Source: Gaeumannomyces sp. JS-464 (taxonomy: Eukaryota > Ascomycota > Sordariomycetes > Magnaporthales > Magnaporthaceae). From it: a DNA stretch of 64,000 bases. The number at the start of each line of letters is the position of its first letter. Position 1 is the first letter of the stretch. The notes beneath the pieces were generated by a model. That model did not search any database. It had not been told where the DNA came from and saw nothing but the letters and a program-made list of their open reading frames with translations. The stretch is taken from contig NGZR01000005.1 in NCBI GenBank assembly GCA_002197995.1, forward strand, positions 4,836,001 to 4,900,000, read 5' to 3'. The position numbers and the translations under genes were made by a program. Of the stretch, positions 1 through 11,893 are shown piece after piece.

Positions 1-3000
1 AATCTGCCTCTGCTTTTGCAGGAAACCCGGAGGTTCCGATGTCCGGGCCACTGTACCTGGTACCCATTCACCCTCCTTTCATTTTCTCCTCTCTTGTCTG
101 TCTACCATTTTCCCTTCTTTTTTTTGCCGTCGGATCGCGATGACCTGTACCAAGGGGTTGGAGGAGGTAAATCAGAGTTTGCCCAAGGGACACGAAGCCG
201 GATCCTTGGGTCGTTACTAGCTGCGAGTATAAGAGCGAAGCCTTTCCGACAGGTACACCTCACACAAGAGTTTCCTCCCTTGCAGGTTGTCTGTCTGTCG
301 GCAGTGCGGCCGGCATCTCTTTTGCTTTCGCTCATTTGACGCAGCAACCAGGAGGATGAGGAGGGGAGCCAACAAAAGCAAACCATAAGCGTCCCAGGCC
401 GCCGATCCCACTTCGCGTAGAGGCCCTTCTCAGCCATGTTCGCGAGCACCTCCTTGCCTCCAGAGGACGAAAAAAAAAAAAAAAGAACAAAAAAAAAAAA
501 ACAAGGACGATGCAGACAGGGCCGGGGAGGGCGACGCGGGCTTCAGCGCTCCGGGGGTCCGGCGCTCTTCCGGATGGGTTGATGGGTAGCAGTAGAATGC
601 AACGCTGACGGGGGTGACTTTCGGGCCAATCTCGCCTTTTGGTCCCAGCTGCATGCAGCTCTCTGGGCTTCACAATCTGCGTCTCATGACATCAGACTTT
701 TGGTGGCTTTTTTTTTTTTGTTTTCATTTCTTTTTCTCCTTTGCCTCCTTTGCCTTGTGGACCGGGCTTGCACGAGATGTTGGGGGAGGCCGTCGTTGAC
801 CTCTCAACGAGCCAGACTGACAAACATCCCCTGGAAACCTTCTCCTCTCGGCTGGGTTCAAGCTAGCCGTGAAAAGGGCGCTCGATGACCATCAGCACGT
901 TCCACATTGGCTTATCAACATCCACTCTAATTCCAGGAATGCGCCCTCAAACTTGGAGGTGTGCCATCGGGGGAACCAGCGGGGGCGTGTCGCGCCTGTG
1001 GGTGCCCGTGTTCATATTGGGACAAGAAAGCAACACAGTGGACGGATGGACGGTAGCAAGCCGGAAGTGGCCATGCGGTGCTGTACATGTCCGTTTCGGT
1101 ATGCTCCTCGCCTGTCGAGATTGACCATACGCATGCCGATGGGTAGGCACAGATCTACGACGTATTACAGGCAGGTATATATCTAGGTAGGCAGATAGCC
1201 TTTAAAAAGAGCTTCTTTCCGATGACATCGAGACGACGAATCCGGCCACTCCCACCCACCCACCGCGAGGGGTGGGCCCAACAGGGCCTGCGTCCCAAAG
1301 TGAGGCCAACCAAACACGTTGTCTCGTCCCATTCTGATACCTTTTTGGGGATTACAAAGGTCACGAGACGGGCCGGCAGGCAGTCGGGAAATGGCAGTGA
1401 CCGGACAAACTGACCCGGAGGCAAAAGCCCGCAGCCACCAACCACTCAACAGCGAGGAGGGGGCCCAGCAGACAGACAGACGGTTTGCCGCGCGGTGATC
1501 CACGGAGCGACGCAAGGGTGCTTGGGGAGCTGTCCGAAGATCGCAGGCAGGGGTGGGTTCGGCTTCCCTGGATGCCAGTGTGGGGATTCCTGCCAACCCG
1601 AGAGGGATGCGCGTGCGTGTGTGCGTGTGGGTGGGTGGGTTCCGTGAGCTCCAGCCCCTTTTTGGGTCGTCAAGCAGGTTGAGATCGTTGACGAACATGC
1701 TTGGAGGAGGCAGTATGGACAGCTGTGTGACGTTGTATTTATGAACTGGACAGGGCACTTTGCTACGTCCAGTTCGAGCTGTTGTAGCCGGCTTGGATGA
1801 TGGCGATAGAGTGTTCCAAACTTTGCGAGGGCTGCCTGCAACCGATGGAGCTTTTGTGCGCTAGTTACCAGCAACTAGTTTACCCATCGTGCTCTCCATC
1901 ACCAAATATCTAGTCCAAGACAAGCGGGCAGGGTGGCCTTGCTGCTGTTGCTGCTGCAGAGTGCCCGAGACGGAGCGAGACGAGACGAGCGAGCCCAGGC
2001 ATGTAATGTAATGCACCCACCTACCTGTAGGCGACTTGCACACTACTACCCCCCTTCGCTAATCTGCACTGCACTTCGCCTCTCTTCGCATCGTCGATGC
2101 CACCGTCCTCCCCGTCTGGCACTTGATTTCTGCCCTCGTCGACGCATTCTCTACCCGCCGAGGATTCCATCTGGATCCCTCCCGCTCTCGGTTTGATTTG
2201 CTTCAGTGCGAACCAGTCCGAGCACGAGGAGGGGAGGCTTCTTTTCGCACACCATCACATATCACTTGTTTTCCTCGGGTGGCTTCAACAGAGTATCCAG
2301 GGAGGTACGTGGCGGCAGCGCAGGAAACCATGGGTGTTAAAGTTAACTGACGGGTGCGGCATGCCATCTTGTCTGTCCATCACCATCGCTCGCCCACCCA
2401 CACACACCCCTTGGTGGGTGCCACCCACACACCCGTACACCATTTACTGGCGCCCACCCGGGAGTTCGGCGGGCTATACCGGGAGTTGTCGCCTAGCCGA
2501 GCCCGTCTTGGATGTTCAGCCTGTCCCGGGACCAGACTTCTTGTGCCCTTGCGGGGATGGATGGTCGATGTAGCTATGGCCCGCACGCATTCGCATCGTC
2601 GTGGTTATCATTACTACCCACGCCCTCTACATGACGCAGAGATTTGTGCAAAAAAAAAAAAAAAAAAAAAAGTGCCTGATAACCAGCCAGCCTAGGCAGT
2701 ACACCGACGTCGTATTCGACAGGGCCCAAGCTCCTCCTCCCGTTGAAAGAGCCCGTGCGAGTGCTCCCTGCCCCTGCCTAGCTTGCTCGTTGGAGCCGGT
2801 GGTGGCCATAGCTTTTCGAACCTCGCTCCAGAGATCATCGTGTGGACTAAGCCCGGCAAGCCACCGCGACGCTAAAACGCCAACACAAAACCCCAAAACT
2901 TGGGTCTTTTTTTTTTTTTTTTTTTTTTTTTTTCCTGTTCTCCGGTTTCTCAGTGGCTATCTTGGTGTCTCCTCTTTCTTTCTTTTTATTTCGTGTTTCT

Positions 3001-3130
3001 CTCCCTCCGAGCCCGGGTCATTTTAAAATTCAAGGAGCGGGCAGGGGCTTTGGTGGCTGGGCGGGATCGTCGGCGCCGAAAAGAGTCTGGGCTGTGTGTA
3101 TTGTGTGTGGTGTGTGCGTGTATGCACATA

Positions 3131-3406
3131 CAAGTTCCAGGCATTAGAAAGGTCCTGCCGGTGGATCCCACCTAATTAGGCAAAGTATCCAGAGACGTTT
3201 TTCCGCATAGAAAATTCCGCCCAAATCAATGTATCTTTACCCACGGCCCCTGCCGCACAAATCGTCATGCTGCAAATGAGCAGTTCAAATACATTGATTT
3301 TTACTACAGATTGTGCGGCAGTCTGTGTACCCCTACTTCACCATTACCCCCTGGCTTACCCCACCTGCGGGTCCCCCGGCAGGACCTTTCTGATGCCTGG
3401 GACTTG
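3131..3406. mobile_element. MITE-like element with 31-bp terminal inverted repeats and TA target duplication
   Basis: The first 31 bases (3131-3161) and the reverse complement of the last 31 bases (3376-3406) agree at 29 of 31 positions. Both differences are T in the left arm against C in the right arm. The element is directly flanked by TA on both sides (3129-3130 and 3407-3408), as expected for Tc1/mariner-superfamily insertions. It is 276 bp long and has no coding capacity, so it would be a non-autonomous MITE. Internal inverted segments are also present (3223-3234 with 3289-3300, and 3250-3260 with 3311-3321). The superfamily assignment is inference from the TA duplication and the inverted ends. 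Confidence 0.75.
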
Positions 3407-4568
3407 TAGAAATCCAACGATCGGCGATTCGCACACTCCCTCCCTCCATCCCTCCCTCCCTCTCTTATGTTTTCGCCATGTGGTTTTGTCTTCCCTCGCG
3501 TCCGCCTGCCGCACCGGTTTTGTCCCCAAGCTAGCGATGAAGAAGGTCTAGCCGGCGTTGACGAAACAGACACAAGCCGCCACCCAGCCCCGCCAGCCTC
3601 GCGCGGGAGAAAATGGGACAAGCACTGGCTCTCGTGCGATGGCGGCCGAACCTCACACCCCCTCCTGTGTCTGTGTTGTGTGCCCATTCCCTCATCCCGA
3701 GCTTTCTTACAATGTACCTACCCACTCACACACTCGCTCCCTTCATCGTGCAGCCTTAGCCCTCACTTACATACCATGTGGCTACCTACGCAAACGCAAA
3801 CACCCTCCTCCGGCCCAGGGGTCAAACACGCCGCGGGATACGATTGGACGCACTCCCCTGCAGAAAATTGCGCTATTGAAATCTCGAACCGTTTGACTGC
3901 CACAACCGATGTGATGAGCATTCTGGATGTCAGGTTGCGCCCGTTGTTTTTTTTTCCTTTTTTTTTTTTTCCTTCTCCCTTTCTTCTTTTCTTTTTCTTC
4001 TGATGGGCACGGTCCCCCACGCCAAAGGTCTAGATCGTCTGCTCCCCTGGCCGACGAGCACTGTCAGCCAAGAAGTCCAAGCCATCATCCCCTTGCGTGT
4101 CGTTAGGCTGCACGGGCTGAAACAGGCAACGGATTTCTCTAACAGGCAAAGGAAAATTCCTGAACTTATCCTTGCAGAAACTACGTGGCTGGCGAGAGGG
4201 GAAGATCTGCAGTCTCTAGCCTAACGGCACTCGAGGGGATGCCGCCCAGCACAGGGTCCCTAGCGATGGCTTCGAAGCCTCTCAGGGGCCGTGCCCGTGC
4301 ATCACACCTAATGGGATACGAGTTACTGTTTTCTTGCTCGGCCTGATATGAGTGCGTCCACGTTTCCCGGTAAACACATGGGATTGCCGTTCATGAAAAG
4401 CATGCATCCAACAGGTATCTTGGAGAGACCAGTAATGAGACAGGTGTAATGAGATTTCAGCTCAAACCTCCCAGACCGTTCCCACTATACAATCCCGTAA
4501 ACTCCAACAGTGAGCAGGTGATTTCCAAACCGCTAGCTAGAACAAAAAGGAGACGAGTATTTACATCT

Positions 4569-4604
4569 CACCCCTTTTACCTTTCTCACCCCTTTTACCT
4601 TTCT
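4569..4604. repeat. 18-bp tandem duplication, pyrimidine-rich
   Basis: Two adjacent copies of an 18-base unit of the form CACCCCTTTTACCTTTCT are seen. It is probably a simple replication-slippage repeat, and no function is suggested. Confidence 0.6.
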
Positions 4605-5269
4605 CCTCCCGCCTCACCACCCACCCCGCCCCAACCAACCCTAGCCTAGACGACCATGTCTAGGTTTGCCATGCTACCGCGCGAGGATAGCGAGTGAGCC
4701 TCCTGCGGGAAGGGATGTGGGCTAGGTCGGTACAGCCTGTCGCCAGGCAGACAAAGGAGCCGGACTATTCCCTCGCTCTCTCGAGACGGGTGACCCCTGT
4801 ACATCTAGCCGACCTAGTCCCCCTCCCGTTCCCAAAGAACCCAAGTCGCTGTATCCTGAAAAGCAAGAAATCCAAGCTAACGTCTAGACCGTTAGAGCAA
4901 GAGACACAACACCGAAAAGGAGACCATAAGAAAACGGTTCAAAAAACAAGAGCGTATGCGCGGTTTCCATGCAGCAAGATGACAAGTGGTATATCGAGGA
5001 TTGTGCTCAAAAAACCGTTGGAAGAAAGTAATGACTGTCCACGATGTGAGGATATGGAGAGAGAGAGGGCACAAGATGGAGGGATAGTAGAGAAGGGATC
5101 GGCAGGGCACAGTATATATGCAGTTGCCCCGTGACTCTTCTTGCGTTTCTCACAGCCCGCCTTGTCGATGACAAAGCTCTCTCCGGCCCCGTTCCGGAAA
5201 AAGAGAGGTGAAAGAAAATAGAACATTATGTCGTCATAGTCGTCGTAGTCATCATCGTGCAAGAACACA

Positions 5270-7930
5270 TCATGCCCTGGCGATGGGCTTTCTTCGGACG
5301 AGGAACGGGCTGGGCATGTCGTCCCTCTCCGGATCCCAGACCGCCGCTGGCTCGAGGGCCGATCCTGGGCGGCTGCCAGGCGGGCCGGCTGCACCAGTTG
5401 TGTTGATGACAAGGTGATCCTTCAGTCCCCTCCGAGTGGGGCTGGCGTTGTTACCGCTGCCGCCATTCTCGAGACCCATGACAGCACTGAGCGGCCGACC
5501 GCCAGCCCGCGCCTGCTGTAGCTCGACCAACGTCCGGCCCTGGATGTTGTTCTTCTTTGGCACGAGAACGGGGAGTCCGGCCCCCATGTCCTTCTTGGTG
5601 AACGAGGGCTTGCGTGACAGGACGTGACCCTCGCCCACTGTGGTGGCCCCTGCGGCGCCGATCAGGTTGGCCGCCGAGGGGATCTTGCTGAGTCGCCGGT
5701 TGGGCGAGTTGGAGCGCTCCCGTAGCGCCCCGTCTGCCGGTGCGCCCGTCGCCGTCTTTGCTGCGGGGGGCAGCGGCGGCTGCGGCTTCAGCCTGTTGAT
5801 TGGCGCAGACTTTTGGTGCATCAAGCCGGGGCGTGCCCCCGGGCCTCCGCCGGCGCCCGCCTTGGAGACCATGACATCCCGCTTGAACGGGTTCTTGCGC
5901 GACTTGATCATGCGCGTCGGCGAGGGTACCATCATGTTCTCGTCGTCATCAAAGTCGGAATCCAACCCAGAGCTGCCCGAGGAGCAGTCGCGGGGCGCCC
6001 AACGGGGGTCGTCGGCGATGGCGCTGGGGATGGCAAAGATATTGCCCGGGTTGGCCGGGGGCGCCTTGGTGGCTGCTGTCCGCCGGGGGGAGCGAGAGCG
6101 ACGCGATGGCCATGGGCGAGGGAGACGCCATCTCGACGTCCATGGGGTGCCGATGGCGGCGGCGCCGGCAAACATGGTCTGAGCCCGCGCGAACGGCGTA
6201 CGCGCGTTCTTCTTGACTAGCACCTCGTTGCCAAACGAGGAATCGGGTGAGTGGGCAGAGATCTCCGAGGCATCAGTGGCCGAGGAAACGTCGCCGTCGG
6301 TGCTCGTGCCTCCCACCGAAGACCTGGGGTAGTCGCTGGCCTTGGACTGTGATGACGAGAGGTCCGTCTCGGCCGAGGCAGCAAACGACACGGCCGCCTT
6401 CTTAGTCCGCGCCTGAAGTTCGGCCTCGACGCGAGCCTGAACCTCACGCTCGAACGTCTTCTGCAGCTTCTCGAGCTCGTCCTTGACCACGCGGTCGATC
6501 TCCAGCCGCGCCTTGACCTCCCACTCGCGGTGGAGCGTCGCGTCGATCTCCTTACGCATCCCTCGACCTTGTGCTCATACTCGCGCATCCGGGCGTTAAG
6601 CGCGTCCTCCTTCTGCTTGAGAATCTTGCTCATGTCTACCACCTCTTTCTCCTTGCGCATCAGACGCACAACTGGCAGATTCAACAGGGCCGCCGTATCT
6701 GGGCGTCGGTCTGGGTTGACGCGCAGGCAGTCCTTGATGACCGCCGTCAGCTCGGGCGAGTAGGCAGGAGGGAGCGGCGCGATCTTGCCCTCCTTGATTT
6801 TTTGCACCAGCTGGAAGTGCGTCTTGGCGTTGAAGGGCGGCTCCCGCGCGCAGAGTTCGTAGATGATGCAGCCAAGCGACCAGATGTCCGACTTTAGCGT
6901 GTACTTTTCCGCTGCGCAAATTTCTGGCGACATGTAGAACGGCGTTCCGACGTAGGTGGATGCGAAGTCGTGCGACTGGATCATTTTGGCCAGGCCAAAG
7001 TCGCCCAGCTTGACGAGGTTATCCTCTCCGAGAAAGACTGCGCACACGACAGATCAGCATATCAGGGCACCCCTGGCCATCTGGGGCGCATTTCCGCATG
7101 GCCCTTGTCAGCCCGGTGTAGCAACATATTCTACTCACCATTCTCCGGCTTGAGATCGCGGTGCAGAATGGTCATGGTCCCTGGAGGTACCACAGGCTTG
7201 GCCGTGTTTCCCAGGCCGAGGAAGTTTCCAATCTCGGGCGGGTTGACGCCGTAATGGCATCGGTAGAGGGCTGTTACTAGCTGACTGAAGATGGACCACT
7301 GTCGATGCGTCCTGGTTAGACGACCATATCACTCGAATGCAAGGAGCATTGAAAGGGGGCCTGCGTACCACAAAGCTCTCCTCGGCATATTGGTTTTTCG
7401 CCTTCAATGTCGAGATGGCCGTGCCAAGATCTCCTCCCCCAGCATATTCCCTGGCGCTGAAGTTAGCTCTGCGAACCGATGGTATAGTATATGTGGGCGA
7501 GTTCGGCTAGAAACAGTCGTGCTTACATGTATAGATGAAGCTCTTGTTCTTGCTTCAGATGGCATCTTGAGTAATACTCGATGATGTGCGGGTGCTAGTG
7601 TGCGAACATGGTTAGGGTTGGCGTTGCAACGTCGCCCCTGGAGGTCATCGTACCTTGAGGCTGGACAGGATCTGGAACTCGGCGTGGAGCTGTGCTCTCT
7701 CTCTGTTCAAAAAGGATACGGGGTTAGCCCATTCCTAGCTAGCATCGCGTCGGCGAAAAGCGTCGGCGGAGGCGGAGGCGGTAATACCGTTGCGACATGC
7801 GCCCATAGTTGATCTCTTTGCGGCACAGGATAGCACCGTCGGCCTTGCGGCGGACCTTCTTGATGACACCAAACGAGCCCCGGCCTATGGTGTTGAGGCA
7901 CTCGTACTCATCGCCGTCGGGCGACGCCAT
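5270..7930 (-). CDS. nimA: NIMA-type G2/M serine/threonine protein kinase
   Basis: This is a mitotic-entry kinase of the NIMA/Nek family (A. nidulans nimA, N. crassa nim-1), acting in nucleus and spindle. The ATG is at 7930. Exons with good GT-AG borders are 7930-7788, 7702-7654, 7594-7527, 7450-7369, 7298-7139 and 7037-5270. The product is about 756 aa. The kinase domain fills roughly residues 10-290, with a GRGSFG P-loop, the ATP-anchoring Lys in LCRKEI, an HRDLKPEN catalytic loop and a DFGLAK activation segment. The fungal insert before HRD, which holds Pro-rich and Gly-rich residues, is present. A coiled coil follows, then a Ser/Pro-rich tail ending in DDMPSPFLVRRKPIARA. The frame shifts near 6560, and again as a compensating pair near 6147 and 6075 in C-runs. 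Family-like sequence resumes after each shift, so I take them as sequence errors. Confidence 0.93.
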
Positions 7931-9256
7931 CGTCGCCGAAGTGCTAGCAATATCGGAGCTGCGTCGGAGCGGTGTCGGGCGCAGGCGAGGCGGTGTCGGC
8001 GGCGGCGGGACAATGCTCGGGTCAGGACAAGAAGCGACAAGACATGCGACAGCTGGGGAAACAGGCGGAAGCGGCGAGGGTTGGCGACTGCAGAGTTTGG
8101 CGGCGGCAATGCTGGAACCCGAGCGCTATGTGTGCGAAGAGAAAAGTCGCGGAGTAGACGCAGCTCACAGCTCGCCAAGGTGTGACGTGAATTTGTTCAC
8201 AAAACAGTGCACGTCGGCCGAGCAACCAACGGGCCACCCGGCTTACATAACTACCGCAGCGACCCCACAGCGCGGCACCTCACAGATTAGGCTCGTCCAT
8301 ATCGCTCAAGGTTCCACCAGCGCTGCACTGCATTGACAAATCGCAGCCATTGGAATGCCGCTTTGCTTCCAACTCCCGACAGAGACCACGACACCGACCA
8401 GGTAGCACATGTCCACAAAACCATCGCGACCTGCCAGCACACTTGCCCTTGTCCTGGTCGATATATGAGAACGGTCCTTGTTCTGAGTCACCAGCTCCCC
8501 GACGCAGGGCATAAGCTGGTCATGGCTAGCGTGGTCGCCGAGTCTCGAGCATGGCCTGATGCGGTCGGTCGCGAAGAGGAGCCAGCCAAGAGCACAAAAT
8601 TACTAGTATCGCAACAACAAATGTTTCCTCGTGGCTGTGGCAACATAGTGGCTCGAGTAGTCTCACATTAGCCAGCGTGATCTTGCTTTTGTCACGTCTA
8701 GACTGATATAGTCTCGACTGTAACAGGTGATCGGCCGGCAACGAGATACGCGACCTGTGTAGGTACCAAATCAACATGGATAACCAAGACATCTTGGCCA
8801 ATATGTGGAGAAGGCCTGCCACAACCCGACTTGTTTCTTCTTTTTGTCGTCGGCATGTTTTGTTTCGCCCTGCTGTGGTTTCTCAATATTTTCCGAGTTG
8901 CCGAGGAGCTGACATATTTTCTGGGGTACTGAATGCATTTCTCGTCATTACCTCAGGCATCTACATATGGTCCCTGTTGGCCTGAACAACGATGAAGAAA
9001 TCGGAAGAAAAAAAAATTCGTCACTATGGTAATAATAATAATAACAAACCAAATAGTCAAAAATCCAAAACAGAATCATAAAGGAAAAAGATCAACATTA
9101 ATACATAACTGCGTGTCGAGAACAAAGAAACGCCGCCCCACAAAAAGTCCAACGAGCCGCGAGGCTATTCCCATCTTATTGCAGCCGTGAGGCCCTTAAT
9201 CCATTCTAAACAATCCATGCTGATTCGGACGGTTCCGGCCAGAGGGCCGCGGGTGC
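7931..9256. other. Intergenic region upstream of the NIMA-type kinase
   Basis: No conserved reading frame is seen. The part next to 7931 would hold the kinase promoter and 5' UTR. A small AT-rich patch with AATAATAAT-type repeats lies at about 9000-9110. It would fall in or beyond the 3' UTR of the leftward-transcribed coiled-coil gene that ends at 9257. Confidence 0.5.
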
Positions 9257-9814
9257 TTAGTGTCGGTGGCGCGAGGAGCTCGCGTGGCCGTGTTTATGGC
9301 CGCTGTGGTGGTGGCGGCTGCTGCTGGAGGAGTGGTGGTGGCGCGAGCTGGAGGACGACGAGGCGGCCAGCTCGCGCTCCAGCTCGGCGGCGCGCTGCCT
9401 GTACCCCTTGACGATGTCTCTGATGTTCTGGATCCGGTCAAACTCGAGGTCGAGGGCGTCGAGCTCCTCGTTCAGGCGGTGGAAACGCGCAATCTCGGCG
9501 TCGGCGTCGGCGACCAGGTTGCCAGCCTCGTCGTACATGGCGCGGGTGGCGGCCTCGCACTGCTCTGACAGGTAGGCGATGCGCTGCTGGATCTGCTGCA
9601 TGGCGCGGTCAAAGTGGCGGCCGAGCTGGGCGAGCGAGCCCGTGTCCATCATCAGCAGGCCCTGCGACGAGGCGCGGCTTGCGGCGCGCGACGACGAGGA
9701 GCCGCCGGCGGCCGCGGCCACCTGGGTCTGGGTCTGCTGCAGCAGGAGCGCATCGTCGCTCGTGAGACCCAGCTGGTTGATGGGCACTGCATTCTGCTGG
9801 TGCGAAGATGACAT
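9257..9814 (-). CDS. Small coiled-coil protein, probable BLOC-1 subunit Cnl1
   Basis: A single uninterrupted 185-aa frame starts at the ATG at 9814. The N-terminus is Gln/Ser-rich (about residues 1-55). A predicted coiled coil covers about 57-155, including the stretch around LGRHFDRAMQQIQQRIAYL and the stretch around EFDRIQNIRDIVKGYRQR. The last 35 residues are a Ser/His tract of the SSRHHH type. Length, low-complexity N-terminus and helical core resemble fungal Cnl1 (CNO-like) subunits of the BLOC-1 endosomal complex, which regulates Rab5/Vps21 recycling. That assignment is from memory of the family pattern and could be wrong; another small coiled-coil protein is possible. The His-rich tail is not a required part of the family. 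Confidence 0.7.
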   Translation of the reverse strand: MSSSHQQNAVPINQLGLTSDDALLLQQTQTQVAAAAGGSSSSRAASRASSQGLLMMDTGSLAQLGRHFDRAMQQIQQRIAYLSEQCEAATRAMYDEAGNLVADADAEIARFHRLNEELDALDLEFDRIQNIRDIVKGYRQRAAELERELAASSSSSSRHHHSSSSSRHHHSGHKHGHASSSRHRH

Positions 9815-11893
9815 GACGCCGCGTCCCGGAGACTTGGGCGCTGCGACGGGCTATCGGGAGAAGGCCGGCGGCGGGGGCAGGAGGGTGCCTCGACCGTTCG
9901 GGGCTCTAGTATTCGGGGTTTGCGGCCGGTGGCGTGCGGGGCGCCAAGGCTCCGCCGGGGGAAGAAGCAGTGGCTTCTGCAGCGGCGGCCGCGGGGTGTG
10001 CTCTTGTTTTAAACCGCTGCTGGGACAGACGTGGGTGTAACTAGCGGAGGCTGTGGTGTGCGGGCTGGGATGTCCCTCCAGGGGACGAGGCCGCCTGGGC
10101 TCGCAGCGCTCCGAGGATGCGCCGCGGGTGGGCGGCCGTCGAGACGGGGCGGGGCCAGAGGCGGGATGATGCTGCGCGACGGATTCGGGGCCGGCAGTGG
10201 CGTGGTCGTGCTCATTCTTGGGCAGAGGCGCGCAGGACGTCATGGCTTCGAGAGCGCTGGCAGGGCGGTCATGGCAGGGACAGATGCATTCTGCGGAGAG
10301 CCAAAGAGCGCGAGCGAGAGGGAGCGGAGAAGCACCGAAGGGGGGCCAGGTCCTGCAGTGGAGTTTTGGGTGGTGGTGGTGGTGGTGGTGGAGAGGCACC
10401 CCCGGGAGTCGAGAGGGATGGCTCGGGTCCTTGCAGGCGAGGCGTGTGGGCGGCAGCAGATGGCGAATAAATAATGGCTGAAAGCAGCAGCGATAGCAAG
10501 GAACAAATTGCCGATGGGGTCAAAACCCGCTCAGCTCTGATGCTCGGCCATGGGAAGAGCTAGTCGAGGTCTCGGCGGTTTGTAGACGGCGATAAGATGC
10601 GCGTTTAAACCTGAGAGACGGGGACGGGCGCTGGGCTGGGCTGGGGGAGCTCGACGTTAGCGGGATGGGCGTGGGCGTGGTGGAGATCCATGCTCCGCCC
10701 ATCGTCACGCACCTTGCTTGGCCAGCTGTGCCTGAACCGCCGGTACTTGGAGCTTAGCTTGGGCAGGTGGTAGCAGCCTACAGTCTGCTCGGTCTCGGCC
10801 AGGCTGGGGGTCCTGGCTGGTGTCTGGGCCGCGCACAAAAGGAAAGAGGAAACGGAAATGACGGCTTCGGCTGACTTCTGTCTGCACAGGCTGGCTGTCT
10901 GTAGGGATTAACCACGACGACATCCCGGCCATTTGCCAGCCAATCTCGATGCTCCGGGTGTCGGGTTGTGTTTTTGTTTTTGCCTGTGTCTGTGTGGTTT
11001 TATTTTTTGTGTGCACGCGCAGGCAAGCTCGCGATTCGATCCGAGTCGGTGCAGCCAAAGAATGGCCGCCGCACCCAAGCACACATGCATTGATGTGGCT
11101 CCCAAATGTTGGAGTTTCGGAATCCCCAGACGCCATGGTCGCGCTGGTGGTTCCTGAATCGAGCGCTAGGACGACACCAAATCATCCCCAAAACGGAAAT
11201 CATCCCCAGGTAGCGTCTGCACGCTAACGAACCTGTTCATGCCAAGCTGAATATCCCTTCACTCGACACTCGACCCCGGAACCTCGCTGCTCGCACACGC
11301 GGCAGAGCACTGAGCCCGGCGTATCGCCTCCAGTCCTCGGTCCCGGCCGTTTTTCTCTCCCTCCACTTCCCTCTGCCTGCTCCTTAAGCTGCGCTGTTTT
11401 CGTTTCTCATCCCTTCCGGCGCAGCTAACCGCCCGTCCCGCAAGCGCGGCTGTGACGTTTCACTCATTACCCATAAGAGTGGCCTGCACCCGGCGATGCC
11501 TCTTCCCCATGCTTGTCACACCACCAGAGCCCACGGCTCTTCCAGGGGTTGAGGTCCCCCGCCGGGCCAAGGCTTCCCCAATCCAGCCACTCCGGCATCT
11601 GCACGTCAAGCGCGGCTGATGGGCCTTGTCGGTTGCCACATGGGGATATATCATCGTTTGGGCCCTCTATATCTCTGCCTTGTTTTTTCCTGGGTCACGT
11701 TCGCCGTCTACTAACATGGCACGCGCGGGTATTTGAACGGCGAGCGAGCTCGCAGCCTTCTGACAATCCGAGGCGGGACTAACCCTGGTCCCCGAGAAAC
11801 CGGGTCATGAGCCTTTCTCTTTTCATACTGGTACAGGGCGCGTAGTGTGTATCGACAAACATCCTTGCAAACATCAGAAGCACAAGACAGTAA
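9815..11893. other. Intergenic region
   Basis: No supported gene is seen. The region has CCACCA/TGGTGG-type low-complexity stretches (about 10360-10400), which produce spurious His- or Trp-rich frames. The left part is the likely promoter of the coiled-coil gene at 9257-9814. Confidence 0.5.

Larger units (their letters stand above)
1..5269. other. Long stretch without a recognisable gene
   Basis: I see no conserved protein on either strand. The open frames here are short, low in complexity and lack splice-linked partners. The stretch is rich in homopurine/homopyrimidine and homopolymer tracts: an A-run of 22 at about 2650-2671, a T-run of 27 at about 2907-2933, and CCCT/CCAT-like runs at about 3440-3465. 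An 18-bp pyrimidine-rich unit is tandemly duplicated at about 4569-4604. It also contains the MITE-like element described separately. The right end would hold the 3' UTR of the NIMA-type kinase, which is transcribed leftwards. Confidence 0.6.

Noticed and set aside
4694..5134. Plus-strand open frame of 146 codons
   Set aside because: No conserved motif or splice structure, and it lies antisense to the presumed 3' UTR of the NIMA-type kinase.
9000..9120. AT-rich patch considered as a second RIP block
   Set aside because: It is dominated by AAT repeats and A-runs and is short; it lacks the scarcity of CpA/TpG seen at 26.4-26.5 kb.
9851..10399. Minus-strand frame of 182 codons opening with a His run
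   Set aside because: Composition is dictated by a CCA/TGG repeat and Pro-rich low complexity; no family pattern.
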